Positions 1 through 4,801 of a DNA stretch of 6,487 nucleotides are shown here, piece after piece. Source of the DNA: an uncultured Clostridia bacterium (GTDB lineage Bacteria; Bacillota; Clostridia; Oscillospirales; Acutalibacteraceae). The translations under genes were made by a program, and so were the position numbers. The stretch spans positions 1 to 6,487 of the forward strand of contig CANRDH010000089.1 of the NCBI GenBank assembly GCA_947629295.1, written 5' to 3'. Every line of letters begins with the position of its first letter. Positions within the stretch are counted from its first letter, which is position 1. The notes below the pieces were generated by a model, which ran no database searches, was not told the origin of the DNA, and was given only the letters and a program-made list of their open reading frames with translations.

Positions 1-149
1 TTTGCTTTTTTTCCTATACTGCGCAGAGCACTGCAAAGTCCGTATGCGCTCCCGACAGCATCACCATCGGGAGATTTATGCATAAGCACCGTATAGTTAT
101 CATTTTCAAGCAGCAGCCTTGCCGCCCGCTCAAGGGTTATCGTCCTCAT
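1..149 (-). CDS. nrnA: DHH-family phosphoesterase, NrnA-like (5' part only)
   Basis: Partial gene: only the first 49 codons are in the window and it runs off the left edge. The visible protein contains HKSPDGDAVGSAYGL, the hallmark first metal-binding motif (H-x-x-PDGDA-x-GS) of DHH phosphoesterases, at about residues 24-38. Proteins of this type in Firmicutes degrade nanoRNA and dephosphorylate 3'-phosphoadenosine 5'-phosphate with Mn2+ in the cytoplasm; that function is family knowledge, not visible here. The gene lies directly behind rbfA, a common Firmicute order. Two ATG codons are possible. The one at 158 sits only 2 nt after the GGAGGA (161-166), which is too close; the one at 149 has 11 nt spacing and is preferred. 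Either way the start lies inside the rbfA coding sequence, giving an overlap of 20-29 nt and probable translational coupling. The family is secure; the NrnA subtype rests on motif and context. Confidence 0.82.
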   Translation of the reverse strand, partial: MRTITLERAARLLLENDNYTVLMHKSPDGDAVGSAYGLCSALRSIGKKA

Positions 150-513
150 CGTTTTCATCGTCCTCCGCTTTCAGATCAATATCCATTAGTATTTTTGATA
201 TATTAGCACTGTATTCTATGGAATCGGTTGCTTCAAAGGCAAGCGCAGGTGCATATCTGAGCTTAAGTCTTACACCAAGCTCATGTCTTATAAAGCCCTG
301 TGCATTTTTTAGTGCCTTGACCGCTGTCTTTGCCGTATCAAGCCCTTTCATCGAGCTTATATAAACGCGGCAGAAGGAATTGTCCCTTGCCATATCACAT
401 CGTACTATACTTATTATGCCGTCATGCAGACGGGGATCCTTCATCTCCCTGAGAATTGCGGAAAGTTCTCTTTGTATATCCTCAGATATTCTGTCTGTTT
501 TATGATTTGCCAT
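130..513 (-). CDS. rbfA: Ribosome-binding factor A
   Basis: Encodes a 127-residue protein of the usual RbfA length. RbfA is a single KH-like domain protein that binds immature 30S subunits and helps 16S rRNA 5'-end maturation, and it is important in cold adaptation (family knowledge). Visible family signatures are the N-terminal RISEDIQRELSAIL helix, KDPRL at about 26-30, the AxG kink of the KH fold (A71-Q-G73) followed by FIRHELG, and RYAPALAF...DSIEYS near 86-102. The C-terminus (about 111-127) is a short strongly acidic tail rich in Asp and Glu, an ordinary variable extension. The ATG at 513 is supported by GGAGGA at 522-527, 8 nt upstream. It starts 15 nt after the stop of the preceding unknown gene and overlaps the following DHH phosphoesterase gene, so the three are very likely one operon. 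Unusually, the gene immediately upstream is not infB. Confidence 0.95.
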   Translation of the reverse strand: MANHKTDRISEDIQRELSAILREMKDPRLHDGIISIVRCDMARDNSFCRVYISSMKGLDTAKTAVKALKNAQGFIRHELGVRLKLRYAPALAFEATDSIEYSANISKILMDIDLKAEDDENDEDDNP

Positions 514-528
514 TATAAATTTCCTCCG

Positions 529-1059
529 TCAAACCGTTTTCGGTTCTTCTTTCAATATTTTTATGGTGTTATAATATTCCACAGCATTAAGATCACTGCC
601 GCTCATAAGACGCTTTTCAGCAAAATCCGTAACATAGATCTCCCTTCCGTGTATTTCAACAGCGGGGCCGTTTTCGGTATCTATCCATTTGCCTCCTATA
701 TTAGCGATAATAACAAAGCCAAGATATGCTCCGGCGGTTTTTGCGATATTATCATATATATTATCGACAATTATACCTCTGCTTAAAGCGTCGGCTATCT
801 CGTCATAGGATACAATATATTTTTCATCCGAGCCGAGCGCAATGCCGAACGACTTCTTTGAAAAGCTTATAAAATCAAGCGCATTGCCAAGCATAACAAG
901 CTCCAGAGTCGCAAGATCGGAGCTGCCGTTTTTTATCAGCTCGTATTGCTCACGATAATATTTTTCAAGCGTAGGTATGTCGGAATTATAGTTGACCCTC
1001 CTGCTGCTTTCAGTTTCAAGCCGTTTCATGACAACCACAACCTTTCCTTTTATATCCAC
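529..1059 (-). CDS. Conserved hypothetical protein, first gene of rbfA operon
   Basis: I do not recognise this protein with certainty. The longest reading frame gives 176 residues from a GTG at 1059, but that codon has no ribosome binding site. An ATG at 1029 (166 residues, start MKRLETE) lies 11 nt after AAAGG, and a GTG at 1038 also has a purine-rich AAAGGA 6 nt upstream, so the true start is probably 1029 or 1038. There is no signal peptide or membrane segment, so it should be cytoplasmic. The sequence is mixed alpha/beta: a helical N-terminal part (LEKYYREQYELIKNG, then LATLELVMLGNALDF), then a part with GAYLGFVIIANIGGKW (about residues 128-143), GPAVEIHG and a C-terminal ...MSGSDLNAVEYYNTI helix. 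The 'AYLG-hydrophobic-GGxW' pattern recalls small DUF proteins, some of them immunity-type, that share a YLG...GxxW signature; this is only an impression. It sits 15 nt upstream of rbfA and is probably co-transcribed with it. Nothing suggests decay. Confidence 0.8.
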   Translation of the reverse strand: MDIKGKVVVVMKRLETESSRRVNYNSDIPTLEKYYREQYELIKNGSSDLATLELVMLGNALDFISFSKKSFGIALGSDEKYIVSYDEIADALSRGIIVDNIYDNIAKTAGAYLGFVIIANIGGKWIDTENGPAVEIHGREIYVTDFAEKRLMSGSDLNAVEYYNTIKILKEEPKTV

Positions 1060-1060
1060 T

Positions 1061-1076
1061 AATATGATATCATATT
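1061..1076. promoter_or_regulatory. 16-bp perfect palindrome, possible operator
   Basis: AATATGATATCATATT is a perfect inverted repeat without spacer. It lies just upstream of the GTG/ATG starts of the minus-strand operon, where a repressor could block its promoter. No confident -35/-10 pair could be assigned around it. In such AT-rich sequence a palindrome of this length can be coincidental, so operator function is inference only. Confidence 0.3.
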
Positions 1077-1151
1077 TCAGTCCATTTTAACAGTATTATT
1101 TTGGTGATTATGGTACAAAAAAATACCCGAAAATTAAGATTTATAATTCTT

Positions 1152-1204
1152 TTGAAGAATGATACCTTATACATATTGTAGTATAATATAATACTATATA
1201 AAGA
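1152..1204 (+). promoter_or_regulatory. Probable guaB promoter region with inverted repeat
   Basis: This very AT-rich stretch directly upstream of guaB holds several promoter-like elements: TTGAAG at 1152-1157 with TATTGT 16 nt later, TTGTAG at 1176-1181 with TAAAGA 17 nt later, and an isolated TATAAT at 1182-1187. The exact pair cannot be chosen by eye. Overlapping it is an inverted repeat, TAGTAT-6 nt-ATACTA (1179-1196), a plausible repressor site. I see no guanine riboswitch aptamer between here and the start codon; the leader would be only about 30-60 nt. The guaB ribosome binding site GGGGAGG is at 1219-1225. Confidence 0.45.
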
Positions 1205-1233
1205 AAAATCAAAAATACGGGGAGGAATTAAGA

Positions 1234-2712
1234 ATGCTGAGCACAGATTACAATCAGAAATTCGGAAAAGAAGGTTTGACCTTCGATGATGTGTTGCTTA
1301 TTCCGGGCGAATCAAATGTTCAACCCAAGGATGTTGATATCAGCACACAGCTTACAAAGAAAATAAAGCTCAACACTCCGCTTATGACAGCGGCTATGGA
1401 TACCGTTACGGAAACAAGGATGGCAATAGCGATCGCAAGGGAAGGCGGTATCGGAATAATACATAAGAATATGTCGATAGAACAGCAGGCAGACGCCGTT
1501 GACAGGGTCAAAAGGTCGGAAAACGGTGTTATAGTAAATCCTTTTTCTCTTTCCCCGAACCGCTACGTAAACGACGCTAATAAGCTTATGTCTAAATACA
1601 AGATTTCGGGTGTACCGATATGTGAAGACGGCAAGCTTGTAGGCATTATCACTAACCGTGACCTTCGTTTTATGAACGAATCGGATTACAGTCAGCGTAT
1701 TGCAGATGTTATGACAAAAGAAAATCTTGTTACCGCTCCTGTCGGAACGACGCTTGAGGAAGCACAGGCTATCCTTAAGAAGCATAAGATAGAAAAACTT
1801 CCGCTTGTTGACGAAAACGGTATACTCAAGGGTCTTATAACAATCAAGGATATAGAAAAATCCGTTCAGTACCCGAACAGTGCAAGGGACGAAAACGGCA
1901 GACTCCTCTGCGGTGCCGCTATCGGCGGGACCCCGGATGTACTCGAGAGAGTGGAGGAGCTTGTAAAGGCTCAGGTTGACGTTCTTGTTCTTGATTCCGC
2001 TCACGGACATAACAATAATATAATAAATTCCGTTGCCAAGGTTAAGAAGGCATTCCCGAATGTTCAGTTGATCGCCGGAAATATAGCAACAGCCGAAGCC
2101 GCAAAGGCTCTTATAGACGCAGGTGCAGACTGCGTCAAGGTCGGTATAGGTCCCGGCTCGATATGTACAACACGTATAGTTGCAGGCATAGGCGTTCCGC
2201 AAATAACCGCAATATATGACGCGGCTTATGAAGCTTCAAAACACGGAATACCTGTTATCGCAGACGGCGGAATAAAATATTCGGGAGATATTGTCAAGGC
2301 GCTTGCCGCAGGAAGCAGTGTTGTTATGATAGGCTCACTTGTTGCAGGCTGTGAGGAATCACCCGGAGAAAGTGAGATTTATCAAGGCAGACAGTTCAAG
2401 GTATATCGCGGAATGGGCAGCCTCGGTGCAATGGACAAAGGCAGTGCAGACCGTTATTTCCAGTCCGGCAACAAGAAGCTTGTTCCCGAGGGTGTAGAAG
2501 GACGCGTACCATACAAGGGACCGCTTTCGGATACCGTATTTCAGCTTATGGGCGGTTTGCGTGCAGGCATGGGTTATACAGGCTGTGCAACCATACAGGA
2601 GCTGCATGACAAGGCGAAATTTGTAAGAATCACAGGTGCAGGACTCAGAGAAAGTCACCCCCACGACATACAGATAACAAAGGAAGCTCCAAACTATTCT
2701 TACAACGGATGA
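1234..2712 (+). CDS. guaB: Inosine-5'-monophosphate dehydrogenase
   Basis: IMP dehydrogenase oxidises IMP to XMP with NAD+, the first committed step of GMP synthesis, in the cytoplasm as a tetramer/octamer. The 492-residue product has the normal bacterial length. In order: the N-terminal barrel segment with LTFDDVLLIPG (15-25) and TPLMTAAMDTVTE; two CBS domains (about 97-152 and 156-213) inserted in the barrel, usual sites of purine nucleotide regulation; LDSAHGH (253-259); the catalytic loop GIGPGSICTT with the nucleophile Cys311 and the potassium-binding glycines; the phosphate-binding ADGGIKYSGD (343-352); the mobile flap GSLGAMDKGSADRYFQ with the Arg407-Tyr408 dyad; EGRVPYKGP; and the C-terminal SHPHDIQITKEAPNY. 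All key residues are present and the gene looks fully functional. The ATG is preceded by GGGGAGG with 8 nt spacing. The gene diverges from the rbfA operon, stands alone and is followed by its own terminator. Confidence 0.98.
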   Translation: MLSTDYNQKFGKEGLTFDDVLLIPGESNVQPKDVDISTQLTKKIKLNTPLMTAAMDTVTETRMAIAIAREGGIGIIHKNMSIEQQADAVDRVKRSENGVIVNPFSLSPNRYVNDANKLMSKYKISGVPICEDGKLVGIITNRDLRFMNESDYSQRIADVMTKENLVTAPVGTTLEEAQAILKKHKIEKLPLVDENGILKGLITIKDIEKSVQYPNSARDENGRLLCGAAIGGTPDVLERVEELVKAQVDVLVLDSAHGHNNNIINSVAKVKKAFPNVQLIAGNIATAEAAKALIDAGADCVKVGIGPGSICTTRIVAGIGVPQITAIYDAAYEASKHGIPVIADGGIKYSGDIVKALAAGSSVVMIGSLVAGCEESPGESEIYQGRQFKVYRGMGSLGAMDKGSADRYFQSGNKKLVPEGVEGRVPYKGPLSDTVFQLMGGLRAGMGYTGCATIQELHDKAKFVRITGAGLRESHPHDIQITKEAPNYSYNG

Positions 2713-2766
2713 TTTGATCAGATTAACAGCAGGTATAGATTAATTTGTTTTAATAAAGCAGTTATG

Positions 2767-2809
2767 AATGGACAGTGGTGGTTTAGCATCATTGTCCGTT
2801 TGTTTTTTT
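2767..2809 (+). terminator. Intrinsic terminator after guaB
   Basis: The stem 2767-2780 pairs with 2787-2800 (14 bp including three G-U pairs; core GGACA/TGTCC and TGGTG/CATCA) around a six-base loop GTTTAG. A T-rich tail, TTTGTTTTTTT at 2799-2809, follows at once. This is a classic Rho-independent terminator 54 nt behind the guaB stop. It ends only 24 nt before the acetyltransferase start codon, so it could also act as a read-through attenuator for that gene. Confidence 0.85.
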
Positions 2810-2833
2810 ATCATTGAACTGATGTGGAGTATT

Positions 2834-3391
2834 ATGAGTGAATTTGAATTTACAACAGAAAGACTTATAATAAGAGAATACAGAAGGTCTGACCTTGACG
2901 ATTATATCGCTGTCACAAGTCAGCCGGAAATATATGAAACGACCTACGGCATACCAAAAAACTATACAAAAAAGTACGGCAAAAGATATTTTCGCCTCAT
3001 AAGAGAAAATATCAGAAATATGCGGGCTTTAGAATTTGGTATGTTTCTCAGGGAAAACGGGCGTTATCTTGGAAATGTAGGTCTTATAAACATAAGTATT
3101 TTGCATAATCATGCAGATATTTCATATTATATAGATAAGAATTTTAAAAATATGGGATTTACCACAGAAGCGGCACGTGAAATGTTGAATTTCGCCTTTC
3201 TCAATATGGGATTTGAAAAAATTTCGGGTATATGTATGTGTACAAACCCCGCTTCAAGGCGCGTTATGGAAAAAATAGGAATGATTCATGAGGGAACACT
3301 TAGGAATGAATTGCTTAAAGATGGAGTATACTATGACTTGGATCGTCTTTCAATCCTAAAAAACGAATATTTTACAGATAGTAAATCTTAA
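2834..3391 (+). CDS. GNAT-family N-acetyltransferase (RimJ/RimL type)
   Basis: The predicted protein has 185 residues from the ATG at 2834 (MSEFEFTTERL), which has GGAG at 2826-2829, only 4 nt away. An in-frame ATG at 2768 would extend it by 22 residues but lies inside the guaB terminator stem and is rejected. The fold follows the Acetyltransf_3 pattern: TERLIIREYRRSDLDD at the N-terminus (8-23), beta strands with YLGNVGLINI (78-87), the acetyl-CoA motif region YYIDKNFKNMGFTTEAAREML (98-118; the usual GxG is relaxed to NMGF), then TNPASRRVMEKIGMIHEGTLRN (138-159). Such enzymes transfer acetyl from acetyl-CoA to protein N-termini (ribosomal proteins S5 and L12), other proteins or small molecules; the substrate cannot be deduced. 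No independent promoter is obvious in the 24 nt after the terminator, so expression may depend on guaB read-through or on a weak promoter upstream of the hairpin. Confidence 0.88.
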   Translation: MSEFEFTTERLIIREYRRSDLDDYIAVTSQPEIYETTYGIPKNYTKKYGKRYFRLIRENIRNMRALEFGMFLRENGRYLGNVGLINISILHNHADISYYIDKNFKNMGFTTEAAREMLNFAFLNMGFEKISGICMCTNPASRRVMEKIGMIHEGTLRNELLKDGVYYDLDRLSILKNEYFTDSKS

Positions 3392-3456
3392 AAATACGAA
3401 GTTTTCAACATCAAAAAGTTGAAAGTGTTAAAAAAGTTTTACTAATCGTATTTTTT
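3390..3456 (+). terminator. Nested inverted repeats behind the acetyltransferase gene
   Basis: An outer 10-bp perfect stem, AAAAATACGA (3390-3399) with TCGTATTTTT (3446-3455), encloses an inner hairpin TTTCAAC (3403-3409)/GTTGAAA (3418-3424) with an 8-nt loop. The 3' arm ends in six T residues. Overlap with the acetyltransferase stop codon and the T run fit a weak intrinsic terminator, but low GC content and the long outer loop make it uncertain. Confidence 0.45.
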
Positions 3457-3755
3457 AGGAGAGATATTACAATAAAATATGCCTTGACATTTACAAAAAC
3501 TCTATATGTTGTATATAAATCGTCTATTTTTTCTATTTAATCAATATATAATGATTCAACAGACGGGTGGATAAGTTTTCAACATATTCAACAATCCAAT
3601 GTTGAAAACTTGCATTTTTCTGATAAAATATAATAAAATCCTCAATATTACAAAATGTAAAAAATTTTTATTGAAATCTATGGAATTTATTTCAGTATAT
3701 TTATCAATAATAATACTAATCGTATAAAAAATGTCTGTAATATTTATTTTTTTAC
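3392..3755. other. AT-rich intergenic region with TTTTCAACA repeats, no gene
   Basis: No credible coding sequence is present. A 68-codon minus frame at 3556-3762 has composition-driven Lys/Ile/Asn content, lacks an SD and runs into the tRNA promoter. Visible structure: AGTTTTCAACAT occurs at 3400-3411 and again at 3574-3585; ACTAATCGTAT occurs at 3441-3451 and 3715-3725; a 13-bp perfect inverted repeat lies at 3573-3611; and GGTGGATAA at 3566-3574 is one mismatch from the DnaA box TGTGGATAA. A consensus -35 TTGACA at 3484-3489 has no convincing -10 at normal spacing. Confidence 0.6.
3573..3611. repeat. 13-bp perfect inverted repeat (hairpin)
   Basis: AAGTTTTCAACAT (3573-3585) and ATGTTGAAAACTT (3599-3611) are exact reverse complements separated by 13 nt. 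On the plus strand the right arm is followed three bases later by TTTTT (3615-3619), so the element could end a short plus-strand transcript. The left arm shares AGTTTTCAACAT with 3400-3411 and adjoins the near-DnaA box at 3566-3574. Function unknown. Confidence 0.6.
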
Positions 3756-3784
3756 TTGACAAAGAAATTTATCTGTATTATAAT
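3756..3784 (+). promoter_or_regulatory. Consensus sigma-A promoter for the tRNA genes
   Basis: TTGACA at 3756-3761 and TATAAT at 3779-3784 match both consensus hexamers exactly, with the ideal 17-nt spacer. Transcription should start near 3791, about 25 nt before the mature end of tRNA-Met. Perfect hexamers fit the high output expected of a stable RNA operon. Confidence 0.92.
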
Positions 3785-3815
3785 AATAAAGCTGATTGTC
3801 ACAGCGGTAAAATTT

Positions 3816-3889
3816 GGCGGTATAGCTCAGTTGGCTAGAGCATTCGGTTCATACCCGGAGTGTCGTAGGTTCAAATCCCACTACCGCTA
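3816..3889 (+). tRNA. tRNA-Met (anticodon CAT), elongator type
   Basis: A complete 74-nt cloverleaf. The acceptor GGCGGTA pairs with TACCGCT (3882-3888) with a G-U first pair, the D stem is GCTC/GAGC, the anticodon stem TTCGG/CCGGA with loop TTCATAC gives anticodon CAT at 3850-3852, the T loop is TTCAAAT, and the discriminator is A3889. The anticodon stem lacks the three consecutive G-C pairs of initiators, and the overall sequence follows Firmicute elongator tRNA-Met rather than the lysidine-type tRNA-Ile(CAT). CCA is not encoded (CTA follows). The T stem has an A-C mismatch at its middle pair (A3867 with C3879); related genes usually carry G there. Confidence 0.93.
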
Positions 3890-3896
3890 CTAATCC

Positions 3897-3968
3897 GGCC
3901 CGGTGGTCAAGCGGCTAAGACACCGCCCTTTCACGGCGGTAACACGGGTTCGATTCCCGTCCGGGTCA
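3897..3968 (+). tRNA. tRNA-Glu (anticodon TTC)
   Basis: A complete 72-nt cloverleaf, 7 nt after tRNA-Met and surely co-transcribed. The acceptor GGCCCGG (3897-3903) pairs with CCGGGTC (3961-3967), the D stem is GTC/GAC, and the anticodon stem CCGCC/GGCGG has loop CTTTCAC with anticodon TTC at 3930-3932. The T arm is ACGGG-TTCGATT-CCCGT with no mismatch, and the discriminator is A3968. CCA is not encoded. I found no second copy of its 3' end in the window that would mark an integrated element. Confidence 0.96.
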
Positions 3969-3982
3969 TTCATTTAGGATAA

Positions 3983-4067
3983 GGCGAGCCTCGCAGTATA
4001 TGTAGGGTACTTGCGAGTTGCAGCCGCCGCACATTGTGCATACGGATTAAATGTATACAATTTATAC
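3983..4067 (+). ncRNA. Candidate structured RNA behind tRNA-Glu
   Basis: Fifteen nt after tRNA-Glu begins a non-coding stretch that folds into consecutive hairpins. The first is CTCGCA+GTA (3990-3998) with TAC+TGCGAG (4008-4017), with T4011 bulged. The second is GCAC/GTGC (4029-4039), flanked by CCG (4024-4026)/CGG (4043-4045). The third is GTATA/TATAC (4053-4067). GCGAG at 3984-3988 offers the CTCGC segment an alternative partner to the downstream GCGAG. The GC content is above the surrounding DNA. It is followed at once by the large hairpin at 4071-4126. It may be a 3' trailer of the tRNA transcript, a small RNA, or a leader separated from its gene (for example a ribosomal-protein-type leader). 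I cannot assign it to a known family. Confidence 0.4.
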
Positions 4068-4070
4068 CTC

Positions 4071-4129
4071 ATCGAGATAGTATGAGTGATTCCCTTCGAG
4101 GAGGGGATTGCTCATACTATCTTGATTTT
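4071..4129 (+). terminator. 24-bp hairpin, probable terminator of the tRNA transcript
   Basis: An unusually long stem: 4071-4094 pairs with 4103-4126 along 24 positions, Watson-Crick except for a few G-U pairs, closing an 8-nt loop TTCGAGGA. The core arms are AGATAGTATGAG and CTCATACTATCT. A short T run (4126-4129) follows, so intrinsic termination of the tRNA/ncRNA transcript is the simplest reading. The stem is longer than needed and the T run shorter than usual, so an RNase III target or a repetitive palindromic element is also possible. Confidence 0.6.
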
Positions 4130-4243
4130 CGGACGTCGAGTCGCCCCATTAGAAAGCCACCCTATACGTGTATTCTGCAACAATAATGTATTGATGTCAG
4201 TACTTTACGGTAATTTTATTCGTTAACTTTTACGAACACTACT

Positions 4244-4398
4244 TTATAACTGTTCTAACATTTGATTTATTATTTTTTTCGCCTGTTTGTATGTCAAGTC
4301 ATTTTTAGCAGGTATTTCGTAATTATTAACCTCTCTTAAAAAAATAGCAAGCAAAGCATTTTTGACTTACTTGCTAAATTATCAATATTTAATTTTCT
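4244..4398 (-). pseudogene. Decayed C-terminal remnant of an unknown protein
   Basis: On the minus strand, codons 4366-4244 read as a protein-like tail ending NYEIPAKNDLTYKQAKK and IINQMLEQL before a TAA. An in-frame stop at 4367-4369 leaves it without a start. The adjacent frame just upstream (4398-4360) reads RKLNIDNLASKSK and would join it smoothly if one A were restored in the A-run near 4358-4362, after which another stop (4399-4401) follows. This looks like a real gene end with one frameshift and a lost 5' part. I do not recognise the family. It could instead be a chance AT-rich frame, but the amphipathic tail argues otherwise. Confidence 0.35.
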
Positions 4399-4586
4399 TT
4401 AAAAAAGCATACCGTCAATATTTCGTCTGCTGTGTATAAGTCTTCTGTATGTTCATTCGGGTGGTGATGTGGTCTGTGTGAACGGTCTGCTAATGATTGC
4501 AGTGTTCTGTCATACCGTCTTTTCCAACTGTAACATACTATTGTAAACCTACACACCTGCACAGATGCATTTTGCACACCCCTCAT
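4389..4586 (-). pseudogene. Fragment of an IS transposase (helix-turn-helix/linker part)
   Basis: The 65-codon minus frame contains YSWKRRYDRTLQSLADRSHR followed by PHHHPNEHTED (about 4530-4440). This resembles, from memory, the segment just after the N-terminal helix-turn-helix in Clostridial integrase-core transposases (IS481/IS3-like), typically 'YYWxxRYDGTLQSLADRSxRPHHHPNxHT'. A full transposase would continue for more than 250 residues with a DDE catalytic domain. Here similarity stops at about residue 49 and the frame ends 16 codons later, and the sequence before residue 18 does not read as the usual HTH. It is therefore an internal remnant without activity. A CATAAC...GTTATG inverted repeat at its upstream edge (4584-4600) could be part of an IS end. 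Confidence 0.55.
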
Positions 4587-4708
4587 AACAATGGGTTATG
4601 CACCGTTACAGAACGTACAATTTTTAGATTAGGTTTCTTTTGGGAACACCCACACGCTGCGAACTAAATAAAGCAGCGATAAACAGGCAATTTTGCTGCG
4701 GCGAACAG

Positions 4709-4742
4709 AAGGGTAATTCTTCAAAATAGAAAAATTACCCTT
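4709..4742. terminator. 10-bp perfect inverted repeat, possible terminator
   Basis: AAGGGTAATT (4709-4718) and AATTACCCTT (4733-4742) are exact reverse complements with a 14-nt loop. It lies 60 nt beyond the stop codon of the histidine kinase and could end that minus-strand transcript, though no T run follows on that strand. On the plus strand the following bases are ATTTCTCTTG, a weak tail. A weaker stem, CTTACA (4769-4774)/TGTAAG (4783-4788), lies between it and the kinase. Confidence 0.45.
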
Positions 4743-4801
4743 ATTTCTCTTGTTGGAACTTACATATATACAATTATTCTATTGTAAGTTGATTTGGATT
4801 A

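Larger units (their letters stand above)
4130..4801. other. Gene-free debris region between tRNA locus and kinase gene
   Basis: No intact gene. From left to right it contains unrecognised sequence (4130-4243), a decayed minus-strand reading frame (4244-4398), an IS transposase fragment (4389-4586), a CATAAC-5 nt-GTTATG inverted repeat (4584-4600), CGCTGC/GCAGCG (4655-4678), and a 10-bp inverted repeat (4709-4742). Frame-shifted coding remnants and a transposase fragment suggest an insertion and decay history. Confidence 0.6.

Noticed and set aside
424..786. Plus-strand frame of about 120 codons across rbfA and its upstream gene
   Set aside because: It crosses the junction of two well-supported minus-strand genes, and its sequence shows no domain or SD.
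1180..1233. Guanine riboswitch in the guaB leader
   Set aside because: The leader is too short and none of the conserved aptamer stems or loop sequences are visible.
1312..2202. Long minus-strand open frame (about 296 codons) opposite guaB
   Set aside because: It lies antisense within guaB, is rich in Cys, Tyr and Arg with no recognisable motif, and has no ribosome binding site; guaB on the plus strand is unmistakable.
3392..3755. A chromosomal replication origin (oriC)
   Set aside because: Only one near-consensus DnaA box was found and no dnaA, dnaN or rpmH gene is nearby, so it is kept as a finding and not annotated as an origin.
3556..3762. 68-codon minus-strand frame in the AT-rich spacer
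   Set aside because: Its composition reflects AT richness, it has no SD, it overlaps the tRNA -35 element and it contains the 13-bp inverted repeat.
3816..3889. Lysidine-type tRNA-Ile(CAT) or initiator tRNA instead of elongator tRNA-Met
   Set aside because: The acceptor and anticodon stems match elongator tRNA-Met; initiators need three consecutive G-C pairs in the anticodon stem, and tRNA-Ile2 has a different acceptor sequence.
3897..3968. tRNA-Glu as an integrase attachment site
   Set aside because: No duplicate of the tRNA 3' end and no integrase gene occur in the window.
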